Origin: Euperipatoides rowelli
Taxonomy: Eukaryota; Onychophora; Udeonychophora; Euonychophora; Peripatopsidae
Length of the DNA stretch: 11,449 nt
Strand: one strand, 5' to 3'
NCBI GenBank assembly: GCA_003024985.2
Contig: PXIH01S0084396.1
Both the position numbers and the translations under genes were made by a program. The notes under the pieces were generated by a model that saw only the letters and a list, made by a program, of their open reading frames with translations, was not told the origin of the DNA and made no database searches. Of the stretch, positions 1 to 7,814 are shown piece by piece (position 1 is the first letter of the stretch; the number at the start of each line of letters is the position of its first letter).

Positions 1-191
1 ATTTTACTATTTTGAATTTAAATTAATATTTATATTATGATTCTCTACACCGGCAAAGTTGTTATTCACTACCTGTATTTGTAGAGCGGGTTGCCAGCAT
101 TCTGCTTACTTGCTTTTCATTGCAAGAGGGGCATGTTTAAATATTCTTCCTAAGCTGAAGAGTTGATTTACATCATGATTCACTTGAATTG

Positions 192-208
192 AAGGAATAT
201 CATTCCTT
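192..208. repeat. short perfect hairpin, 7-bp stem
   Basis: AAGGAAT and ATTCCTT form a perfect inverted repeat around the three bases ATC. No T-run or gene context makes it a terminator. It may be a chance palindrome in AT-rich DNA. Confidence 0.4.
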
Positions 209-228
209 GGATAGATGATGTATGTTTA

Positions 229-252
229 TTGCAGGTGTTGCTTGCAGGTGTT
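229..252. repeat. two-copy tandem repeat, 13-bp period
   Basis: TTGCAGGTGTT occurs at 229-239 and again at 242-252, giving a 13-bp period. It is a small local duplication with a higher G content than its surroundings. No function can be inferred. Confidence 0.6.
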
Positions 253-1657
253 CTTTGTGAGAGCATTGTGAAACTAAAATATTAATATAACATTATTAAA
301 AATATTTTAAATAAAAATGAAATCCAATATAAAATTAAATGGAATAAAATGTCACTTGATTAAACTTTCTTGAGCTAATAATTGAATTAGAGTTACTGTA
401 TGTCAAATCCAAGAATTCATTATTTTTTGTTAATAATTTTTAAATTTGATTTATCAATTAAAAAATCATTAAATTAAAATTTTAGCTACTTTGTATGTTT
501 CAGTGTTTAATTTACATGTCATTTATTTATGTCTCTGTTCAAGACACTTATTAATCATCCTAGCTATTTAAATGCATTAAAATTATAATACAAAATTAGC
601 ACAGATTAATGTTATTAAATAGAATCATTGGGTATTCCCCTTTTAATGAATGAATTTTGATGTGCCTTTAGGTTTGCAAACATCCATAATACTGTCATAG
701 GATCATATGTTTTACATTAGCATAGACTTTGTTCTATTGTTTTCATCTACATTTATTTTGTCATGTTTGCTAACATCAAGTTTACACATCTTCAAAGCTT
801 GGAGATGTTATTGAAACAAACAGGATTTACCTCACCACCACCAAATACTTTGTTAAATGATAAATTACCAATATTTTATCAAAGAAATCTTTCTAAGAAT
901 CTGAAATCCATTTGGGATGTTTATAAAAGAATATGAATTGTCAATAATATGCTCCTCCCTCCCCTCCAATAAAAGCTGTAATACAAAGTCAGCAAAGAAA
1001 AATGATTGAACTTTATGATAATAAAATATTATTGTATTATTTACTTATTTATTGTTGATTACTAAAGTAGTGAAGAGATTGTATTTTATTAAAGTGTATT
1101 AGCAATGCTATTTTCAACTTTATCAATTCAGTTTTATTTTTCCAAAAGAATGTGGTGTGAAAATCCTAAGTTTTATACAATGTTATAAAGACTGATTATG
1201 TCATCTATTACATCATCTTAAATACAAATCAAAGCAAACACCAGCTGTTTGTTGTGATTTCTGACTAAAATGATGTATTACATTCTTCTCAAAAATTTAC
1301 AAAATTTAAATTTTGACACTTTTTTTTGATGAAGTAAGAACATTTGATGATTAAACAACTTTTTTTTGCAAAATAAAACTAAATTGACAGCACTTTAGAA
1401 GAAATAAGCTAGGCTATAGGAAAGTAAATTTATTCACTCATCTCTCAAAACCTTTTTATTAGATGTTATAACAATGCGTATTTCAATAATGTAATTCAGT
1501 GATTATTAACCTGAGGTCCATGGACCCCCAGGAGTCCAAGTGACCTACTCAGGGGATCGAAAGTGAGCATTTTTTGCCTATTTTATGAAAATTAATCAAA
1601 TAATAAATAAATAAATAACATATGGACGAGGATTCATTACTTGTGAGGTGTGCCCAC

Positions 1658-1756
1658 ATCTACCCACTGATTTAAAAATATCTGGACTGACAATCACTCC
1701 TATCTGACGTAAGCCACCGGATGTTTATGAGTGGCCATCTTATGGATGGCAAAAGA
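1658..1756 (+). repeat. left arm of inner inverted repeat
   Basis: This arm pairs with the reverse complement of 2828-2930. Shared blocks in order include the core TTAAAAATATC, then GGACTG, CAAT, ACTCCTATC, GTAAGCCAC and GGCCATCTT. By eye about four in five positions agree, with a few small indels. The arm is noticeably richer in G+C than the flanks. It probably belongs to the surrounding hAT-like element as a subterminal inverted repeat, or marks a second element nested within it. Confidence 0.75.
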
Positions 1757-2769
1757 GGGTGGTTTTACTTAAAATACATTGGTTTCAATTGGATGTGGTA
1801 CATGGGAAATTGTGGTGGCTTTGCTGTGTTTGCGTTGATTTTCAGTTGCTTTTGTTAGAAAATAATATAGAGCTTGCTTTTAAAATTGTTGCGGTGACAA
1901 GCAGTGACTTTGTAATTTTTTTAAAGCACATAGTTTTACATGAGATTCGCAAACACAACGCTAGTTGATGACTGGTGGTATCGTTTTATTTACGGCCTGT
2001 AAATCATTTTGGTATGGGAAAACAAAAGAAACTAATTATTTGACATATTTATATGAAAAAAAAATTTAGAAAACAAACTAAATTATCAACACAAGAGGTT
2101 ATACAGCATTAGTTTTACATTACTGTAGATTAATTAATTTAATGGTATAATTTGTTTCAATCAATTGATATATCACATTTTGATTGGTTGGTTGCCAACA
2201 TGGTTACTACAGTAGGTCAAACATTTTGTTTAAAAGCGAATAAGTGATAATCTGCTCTAAGCTTTAAGTTTTCAGGCTAATGAATGATTTTTTTTAATAC
2301 AGTATTTAAAAGAAATCAAATTTAAACTGAAATATAAATTATTCAAGAATGGAAATATAAAATATTCAACACTTTACTTTTTTTTATTGTTAGACATTTC
2401 AGAGCGGGCTACTTATTTTTACTAATTATAAATTATTTCACCCTATTAATCACTAATTTCCAATATAACTTTTTTATATTTCTTAACATATTTGAATCTT
2501 TTTAATTGTTCTTATGTTTGCTTATCCCATATAAAAGGAGTGCAATTTTCCTATATAGGCTAACTAATATAAAGTTGGAACACTCTACAATAATTTTTAT
2601 CGTAACATCTTGGACTAATGTAATTGTTTTTCAGACGAGTAAGCGTTAAAAAATATAAAAAAAAAACATTGTATATTATTAGGCTAATTAAAAATTTGAG
2701 TATTTATAGCAAATCACTCGATTTTATGTCATAAATATTTTATTTTTAATAATAAATATAATCTATAAC

Positions 2770-2806
2770 ATTCAGTATATTTAAGTGTAGTGTATATTCA
2801 GTATAT
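2770..2806. repeat. short direct repeat ATTCAGTATAT
   Basis: ATTCAGTATAT occurs at 2770-2780 and at 2796-2806, offset by 26 bases. It sits inside the hAT-like element just outside its inner right arm. It is probably a small local duplication. Confidence 0.5.
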
Positions 2807-2827
2807 AGCATCTGTTACACAGCACAT

Positions 2828-2930
2828 GCTTCTTGTCACTCACAAGATGGCCGCCCAGTGGCTTACTTTGCCTAATACTCCGATAGGAGTCATTGGCAGT
2901 CCTGATATTTTTAAGTCAGTGATCTACCCT
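2828..2930 (-). repeat. right arm of inner inverted repeat
   Basis: On the minus strand this reads through TTAAAAATATC, GGACTG, ACTCCTATC, GTAAGCCAC and GGCCATCTT in the same order as 1658-1756. On the plus strand it holds AAGATGGCCGCC, which looks like a translation start context and lies in frame within the 110-codon open frame at 2790-3122. The opposite arm does not keep that frame open in a comparable way, so I read this as repeat sequence and not an exon. Confidence 0.75.
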
Positions 2931-3232
2931 CACTGCATAACAATTGGATATTATTGTGACACATATTCCAAGCTTACCACCACTCATTGTATTAATGGAA
3001 ATTTAACTAGTTTTAATTTTTGTCCTTTTGATTTTCATTTTTATTTATATATTTTTTTAATATTTTTGATTTGTCAAAATATTTTGAATTTCAATACTGA
3101 CTTTATTTCTGCTGAGCATTAAATAATTATTCTAGTTATGAGTCTTAGTTTTTCAAAATTTCTAGGTGTCCAAAGCTTCTGGAGATATGTGAATGGGGGG
3201 TCTGTGAAAGCTGAAACATTTTAGAACTGCTG

Positions 3233-4194
3233 ATTTAACCTATTTCAAGATGAATTGCTCTTTTTCATCAACATTATACCTCAACTTTTATCATTGCCGG
3301 ATTAAGCCTTTATAGGGCCCTAGGNATTTAATCATAAGATTCAGGCCCCTTTATAATATATATTAAAGAATATCAAGAAATAATAGCCTAATGAATAAAT
3401 CTTCTTTGCTTTATTACATATTTGTAATAAAAAGCCATACACATGTATGTTTTTTTTTTTAAAGCAGTAAATTTGAAACAATTAATGAGATTTACAGTAG
3501 CCTACTGTATATGGGAAATTGTAAAATATTTTACAGCGGAGTTCCAGTGGTATAAGTAGATGAACTTGATGGCAATAGTTGAAATTTGTTATAATTGAAA
3601 ACAGTTGAATCACTCCTGGTTTAAAGAATCCAAGAATGTTCTAAGCCTAAAGAATTTAAACAAAAAACATGTTTTTTAAAGTGGTTCTGGCTAAGTTCAG
3701 ATACTTAGAAGGAACAAAACCTACTAGCAGGCTTTTAATAATTTTGTGTCCTTTGGGAAAAAAAAAAAAAAGTAGATGCTAGCTGTACTAGCATTTGTAT
3801 AGTTTAAGGTACCGGTATATCAGTTTTACATTATGCAGCTTATCTTTCAATGGATGAGGAGTCGTTAGCAATGATATTTCTTTACATCGGTGACATCAGA
3901 CATTGTCTAACAAACAGTGTCAGTGGCTATTTATAACATTTTCATTTAAAAGCAGAAGAGCTGTACAATAAATTTTGATTATTAGTAGGCTATTCTTATA
4001 ATCCTTTTTTTTTTCCTTTTTTTTTTTTTTTTTGAAAAGAATCATTTTTTAAACTTCATATTTTCTTTAAAAATAAATGATAAAAAAAAAAAATTAAATC
4101 CATTGTGTCAACTTTAAGCTTACATGCATACCTGGTCATCCATCCTGTGAGGGCAAAGACCTTTACGATCTCCGATGGAGGGTCAGGCTTTTAT
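3233..4194. other. AT-rich stretch without a gene, between two transposons
   Basis: No open frame or RNA gene is supported. Contents are a G+C-richer motif at 3288-3324 with an undetermined base at 3325, homopolymer A and T tracts (about 3759-3770, 4005-4034 and 4082-4093), a small hairpin TGCTAG/CTAGCA at 3777-3793, and a G+C-richer 45-bp patch at 4146-4190 next to the foldback element. That patch is not part of the terminal inverted repeat. I do not recognise it. Confidence 0.5.
3288..3324. repeat. possible solo repeat terminus, G+C-rich motif
   Basis: The string ATTGCCGGATTAAGCC is followed by TATAGGGCCCTAGG and stands out from its very AT-rich flanks. It contains the palindrome GGGCCC. 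Strings of this kind occur near ends of dispersed DNA transposons in animals, but I found no partner terminus in the window. It is therefore at most a truncated end, and the assignment is inferred from general resemblance only. The N at 3325 directly follows. Confidence 0.25.
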
Positions 4195-4197
4195 TCA
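4195..4197. other. possible 3-bp target site duplication, left copy
   Basis: TCA directly precedes the left tip TAGTCCAGG of the foldback element, and TCA follows the right tip CCTGGACTA at 6168-6170. Three bases match easily by chance, so this is only suggestive. A 3-bp duplication would fit some cut-and-paste superfamilies. Confidence 0.35.
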
Positions 4198-4750
4198 TAG
4201 TCCAGGAACCCATTTCAAAATACTTATGTCATAAAGTACAGAAAATGTGACAGTTATAATGTGTTGTCATAGTTTTGCCATCTCTGAAACTGGCAGTCTT
4301 ACGAGGCACAGCTGGGGCATTTAGGAGGTGGGAGCTCCTTAACCCCTCCCCCATAGACCTTAAAATATGTGATAAGTACATGAATTAAACACATAATACC
4401 TGTTTGTATAAAGTATAAATAATTTTAAAATGTTAAGTCTAACTATGTTGGGGCTTAATCCTATCTGACGGGGGGGGGGGCGATCAATGGCAGCAAATTG
4501 GACCATAAAATATGTCTTAAGGTATATGGCTGAAACAGATGCCATTTGAAAGAACTGACTTTGCTGTATCATAAAATATCATATCTGACTATGAAATCTG
4601 AGCCAAATCCAATATCTGACCACATAACTATGAACCTCGATAATGTCGGTTTTTTGGACCAGAAAATATGTCATAAGGTACCTAACTGAAACAGATGCCA
4701 TTTGAAAGAACTGACCTTGCTGTATCATAATATATCAAATCTGACTAGGA
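4198..4750 (+). repeat. left terminal inverted repeat of the foldback element
   Basis: This arm pairs with 5621-6167. From the tip inward it has a unique ~300-bp part and then the first 156-bp tandem unit plus much of a second. Relative to the right arm it carries an expanded G-tract at 4470-4480 and small substitutions throughout. Similarity within the tandem unit itself continues inward to about 4792, past where the right arm stops. Confidence 0.85.
4470..4480. repeat. G11 homopolymer in the left arm only
   Basis: An 11-base G run follows CTATCTGAC. The reverse complement of the right arm has CTATCTGACGAGGGG at the same place, so the tract appears to have lost its interrupting A and expanded in the left arm after the arms formed. 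A base-calling error in the homopolymer length is also possible. Confidence 0.7.
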
Positions 4751-4792
4751 TATCTGGCTAAATCCAAAATTTGACCACAAAACTATCAACCT
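4500..4792 (+). repeat. tandem 156-bp units inside the left arm
   Basis: Unit one begins GGACCATAAAATATGTC at 4500 and unit two begins GGACCAGAAAATATGTC at 4656, a 156-bp period. Each contains TGAAACAGATGCCATTTG, then AAAGAACTGAC, TGCTGTATCATAA, ATCTGACTA, AAATCCAA and CTATGAACCTC or a close variant. The second unit breaks off near 4792. The right arm has the same two-unit arrangement in inverted orientation with the same period, so the tandem structure predates or was copied with the inverted repeat. Confidence 0.8.
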
Positions 4793-5303
4793 CTTTTTTT
4801 TAAAAAATTTCATAAAGGTCTGTTATATAACAAAACCCCATAATGATTTGTTGAATTTTTTTTTATTACAACAGTATCCTGTAAGTAGTCGTTACTTCCT
4901 GTAAATATTTATTTAATGCAACTAAAAGATATTTGTTTTTATTTAAAATATCTTAATACTAATCATTTTTTAAAATATTTAAGACTTCAGTAATTTGTAT
5001 CTTTGTTTTTTTTTTTTGTATAGTAACGTTTTTTGTTACATTTGAGTCGTAAATATTGAATTTTTGTTTAGAAAGGTAAGATTTGTTGATTAGAATTTAA
5101 AAAATAAATAATCTATTAACTATTTATAAACATTAAATAGAGAGGCATTTACATTAAATTAAACCAAATATTCTATTTTATTGTTTTCATTTTTTTTTGT
5201 TGTTTATTTTATCAATTTAATAATTTACTTTATTTCAGTAAATACAATATTTGATTTAAGAAATCAAGTTGCATTTTTTTTTTCGGCTTAGTAATTTAAG
5301 AAC
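4793..5303. other. AT-rich interior of the foldback element
   Basis: This half kilobase is dominated by A and T runs, with no supported gene, motif or repeat. It lies between the end of the left-arm tandem units and the broken coding remnant. If the element once carried a longer gene, any upstream exon here is no longer recognisable to me. Confidence 0.5.
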
Positions 5304-5644
5304 ATGGAATCTAGAAGGAGATGTGTATTACATTTAGGGGATGGAAGCACTTTTGGTGTAATAAAAGAATTATCAGCTAACACAATGAAAACTTCAAAAT
5401 GTGCATTTTTACACAGGTAACACATGAAATCAAAGTATTCCAAAATTATTCTTCCAGCTGCTCCATATAGTGATACAGGTTATCATGTAGACTGTTACCG
5501 GAAATTCACTGCACTATGAACAAAATATGTTATAACACAATACATGCAACAGGATTTGATGAAAAGGAAATTGAAAGGCCATCAACATCATCTCAGCTTG
5601 CTGTAATTCGTCCACTATTAATAGTTAGATCTGATATATTTTGA
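5304..5644 (+). pseudogene. broken coding remnant with a YHxxCYRxFT motif
   Basis: From the ATG at 5304 (MESRRRCVLHLGDG...) one frame runs 38 codons to a TAA at 5418-5420. It then continues in the same frame through KSKYSKIILPAAPYSDTG and YHVDCYRKFTAL to a TGA at 5517-5519. Coding character then appears in another frame starting at 5516, with TGFDEKEIERPSTSSQLAV, ending at a TGA at 5642-5644 inside the right arm. The Cys and His residues of YHVDCYRKFT, with Cys at codons 7 and 33, resemble the N-terminal zinc-binding region of uncharacterised, often transposon-linked, animal proteins with a 'GYHxxCYxxFT' motif; I recognise the motif from general familiarity, not from a search. The remnant holds one in-frame stop, then a stop plus frame change, and has no catalytic domain. 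It is either the decayed start of the element's own protein or a captured host fragment. The AG just before 5304 could be a former splice acceptor. Confidence 0.5.
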
Positions 5645-6167
5645 TATAGCATGGTCAGTTCTTTCAAATGGCATCTGTTTCAGTCATGTACCTTATGACA
5701 TATTTTCTGGTCAAAAAAAACTGCCATTACCAAGGTTCATAGTTATGTGGTCAGATTTTGGATTTGGCCCAGATATCATAGTCAGATTTGATATTTTATG
5801 ATACAGCATGGTAAATTCTTTCAAATGGCATCTGTTTCAACCATGTACCTTATGACATTTTATGGTCAATTTTCTGCCATTGACCCCTCGTCAGATAGAG
5901 TTAAGCCCCAACATAGGTTAGTCAGACTTAACATTTTATAATTATTTATACTTTATACAAACAGGTATTATGTGTTTAATTCATGTACCTTATCACATAT
6001 TTTATGGTCTACGGGGAAGGGGTTAGGGAGCTCCCACCTCCTAAATGTTCCAGCTGTGCCTCGTAAGACTGCCAGTTTCTGAGATGGCAAAACAATGACA
6101 ACATATTATAACTGTCAAACCTTCTGTACTTTATGACATAAGTATTTCGTCATGGGCTCCTGGACTA
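5621..6167 (-). repeat. right terminal inverted repeat of the foldback element
   Basis: On the minus strand from 6167 inward this arm repeats the left arm, beginning TAGTCCAGGAGCCCAT. It carries two tandem units whose shared GTTTCA positions (5678 and 5834) are 156 bases apart, the same period as in the left arm. The inner unit is truncated near 5621, and the tail of the broken coding remnant runs into it. Confidence 0.85.
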
Positions 6168-6170
6168 TCA

Positions 6171-7180
6171 ATTGACCTATAAGAATAGGAAAAGCAAAAT
6201 GTAGGTAAAGATAATTCATTAAATTCTAGTCATGATCAGAAATAAAACTTGGAAATTAATGTTTAAAGACACTGGTCATGTTTAAACTAAAACAGACAGC
6301 ATTTAGGCATTTCTTTTATTTATATAAAAAAATCCCATTATTTTTCTAGCAAATTAAATTATATTGAAATTATTTCCTTTTTTTCTAGTTATTTTTAAAT
6401 ACATTATTCTTTCAAAGAAATTTTGACACTAATTCAAATTAAAGAAAATTCCCACAAAAAATTAAATCAAATATCAGTCCTGTGTTAGATAGTATTATCT
6501 TCATACTTTCACACTTGTAAGAAAGATTTAAAAAAAATACTTCTTGATCTTGAAAGCCTAAAAAAATTATGAAATTATTAAATTGATCACTGATAGCTAG
6601 CAAAAGCTTGTAAGTGAAAGTTTATTCTCTATAGAAATGACGTGATACTGTTGATGAGCTTCTGACCAATGAATGACTTGAAGCTTAGGTGAACATTAGA
6701 CTAACTGCATGGAAACTGTGGAAAGAAAAACAGACAGTAAAATAGGTACAATTAATAGTCTATTACAGATTGAATTTTAAAGTTTTGTTAACTAACAAAA
6801 ATAAATTTTGTTTAAATTTAATTTTAATCAGCTAACATTGGGCCGGTGGATGAAGTCTGCCTTTGAACTTGGCTACTCTGGGTACTTTGCATGATTAAAT
6901 TTTTGAAGACAGCAGCCAAAAAGATTTTAGTATTGTAGTACAGAATAAGCTCCTCAGCTTGAACCGTTGGTTTTAAACTCGGTTTTTCACAGTTTTCGGC
7001 TAATTTACATAAGATTGAAGAAACTATTGTTTGTTAAAAGATGACTGGTCGATTGATTAGTTTCATAGAATGGAACGTAAAAAAAGGATGAAATTTATTA
7101 ACTGAAATTTTATTAAGCTAAGAGAAAATATATGTATATTTAAAAAAAATAAATTAGTCGAATCAATTCACATGCTTGAT
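6171..7180. other. AT-rich stretch without a supported gene
   Basis: This is A/T-dominated sequence with short frames and no repeat terminus that I recognise. The only departure from background is a G+C-richer patch at about 6832-6895, listed separately as a weak exon candidate. The last 40 bases lead into the 88-bp tandem array. Confidence 0.5.
6832..6894 (+). other. weak candidate terminal exon, 20 codons
   Basis: After an A/T-rich tract ending TTTTAATCAG, a G+C-richer run of 63 bases reads LTLGRWMKSAFELGYSGYFA and stops at TGA (6892-6894). It would need the splice acceptor AG at 6830-6831 in phase 0. Against this, the acceptor lacks a strong pyrimidine tract, the opposite strand is also open over the same patch, and no companion exon is recognisable. 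I do not know the peptide. It could equally be a fragment of an unrecognised repeat. Confidence 0.15.
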
Positions 7181-7444
7181 TACATGCAGCATGTTTAGCT
7201 TTGCCCTGTTCATTTCTTTCCTCTGTGATATATCTTGTTATAACCATATATTAATGATGGAGATTGGTTACATGCAGCATGTTTAGCTTTGCCCTGTTCA
7301 TTTCTTTCCTCTGTGATATATCTTGTTATAACCATATATTAATGATGGAGATTGGTTACATGCAGCATGTTTAGCTTTGCCCTGTTCATTTCTTTCCTCT
7401 GTGATATATCTTGTTATAACCATATATTAATGATGGAGATTGGT
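7181..7444. repeat. three identical tandem copies of an 88-bp unit
   Basis: Copies begin TACATGCAGCATG at 7181, 7269 and 7357. All three 88-base copies read identically base for base, and the array ends cleanly at 7444 where TACATG would be expected but TAAAGC is found. Each unit starts with ACATGC-A-GCATGT, a perfect 6-bp inverted repeat around one base. The unit has no open frame of note and no tRNA-like boxes. Perfect identity suggests a very recent duplication, active homogenisation, or an assembly artefact. Confidence 0.95.
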
Positions 7445-7780
7445 TAAAGCAAACTAATTCAAATGAATAGTTGAAAAAAAGAAATTAACAATGCTGATAC
7501 TTCTGAAAACTGGAATTTAAATTATGATGGTTATGAAAGATTAACAACTGATAGCTCATTATACTGTACTTATTTTGTAAGCAATGTTTTTATATTTACG
7601 ACATGCCATTGACAGAAACCAAAAATACTCTAATCTACTATATTGACAAATCTAATATTGGCTTTGATGGGACCATAACAATACCTGCTACTGAACTGAG
7701 CCAATCAAAGGATTTTTAAAGAGGACAATAATTAAAGGGAGCATTTTATTTTGATTTTGGATTTCAATTCTCTGCTGCAA

Positions 7781-7814
7781 ATGGATTAGTTTATTTAATG
7801 GATTAGTTTATTTA
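7781..7814. repeat. two-copy tandem repeat, 17-bp unit
   Basis: ATGGATTAGTTTATTTA is present at 7781-7797 and again, identically, at 7798-7814. It is a small recent tandem duplication with no evident function. Confidence 0.9.

Larger units (their letters stand above)
1..1496. other. AT-rich stretch without a recognisable gene
   Basis: I see no coding region, RNA gene or transposon terminus here. Reading frames are short and closed by the A/T-rich stops. The stretch holds only local signals: a 7-bp hairpin at 192-208, a 13-bp tandem duplication at 229-252, a pyrimidine-rich block at 953-968, and a 14-bp palindrome of A and T at 1301-1314. It could be intergenic or intronic; nothing seen decides between these. 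Confidence 0.6.
1497..3232. mobile_element. probable non-autonomous hAT-like DNA transposon
   Basis: The left tip begins CAGTGATTATTAACCTGAGG and runs into the 12-bp palindrome GGTCCATGGACC (1515-1526) followed by a C run. The right tip, read on the minus strand from 3232, begins CAGCAGTTCTAAAATG and reaches a run of C after ACAGA. hAT elements commonly start CAG and end CTG, with a 'TTCTCAACC...GGACCCC' style terminus, and this resembles that. The 8 bases outside each tip (ATGTAATT on the left, ATTTAACC on the right) agree at 5 of 8 positions, a weak match to the 8-bp hAT target duplication. A clear inner inverted-repeat pair (1658-1756 with 2828-2930) lies inside. Open frames at 1759-1968 and 2790-3122 show no transposase motif, and the second runs through the inner repeat arm, so I treat both as fortuitous. 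The element is old and cannot move itself. It could also be two nested elements. Confidence 0.5.
4198..6167. mobile_element. foldback-type DNA element with long terminal inverted repeats
   Basis: The ~2-kb element starts TAGTCCAGGA and ends TCCTGGACTA. Its first ~550 bases match the reverse complement of its last ~550 bases almost throughout. Matching blocks include AATACTTATGTCATAAAG, CTGGCAGTCTTACGAGGCAC, TTTAGGAGGTGGGAGCTCC, ATTAAACACATAATACCTG and ACAGATGCCATTTGAAAG. Identity looks like 85-90% by eye. Similarity stops abruptly at both outer ends, and a TCA is found on each side. The interior (about 4793-5620) is AT-rich and holds a broken coding remnant near the right arm. Long structured inverted repeats with internal tandem units are typical of foldback-like DNA transposons. 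I cannot assign a superfamily: no intact transposase is present and the tips do not match a signature I can name with confidence. An open frame at 4360-4572 (minus strand) lies inside the left arm and is not credible as a gene. Confidence 0.85.

Noticed and set aside
1759-1968. 69-codon open frame on the plus strand
   Set aside because: It lies inside the hAT-like element, starts at the edge of an inverted-repeat arm and shows no transposase or other domain motif. Composition is hydrophobic and A/T-driven.
2790-3122. 110-codon open frame on the plus strand, the longest in the window
   Set aside because: It runs through an inverted-repeat arm and then into F/Y/I/L-rich residues encoded by T runs. 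No recognisable domain, and the other arm does not preserve the frame.
3895-3922. Imperfect hairpin GACATTGT/ACAGTGTC
   Set aside because: Short stem with a mismatch and no context; compatible with chance.
4131-4190. G+C-richer patch next to the foldback element, considered as a tRNA gene or as part of the terminal repeat
   Set aside because: It does not fold into a cloverleaf by eye, lacks a recognisable B box, and has no counterpart beyond the right arm.
4360-4572. 70-codon open frame on the minus strand
   Set aside because: It lies wholly within the left terminal inverted repeat and crosses the G11 tract, which gives the run of prolines. The right-arm counterpart does not support a conserved frame.
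1308-6430. AAATTTTGACACT at 1308-1320 and 6418-6430
   Set aside because: A 13-base match of mostly A and T with no similarity in the flanks; likely chance in this composition.
7181-7444. 88-bp array considered as a CRISPR array
   Set aside because: There are no distinct spacers: the entire unit repeats identically, and the context is eukaryotic.
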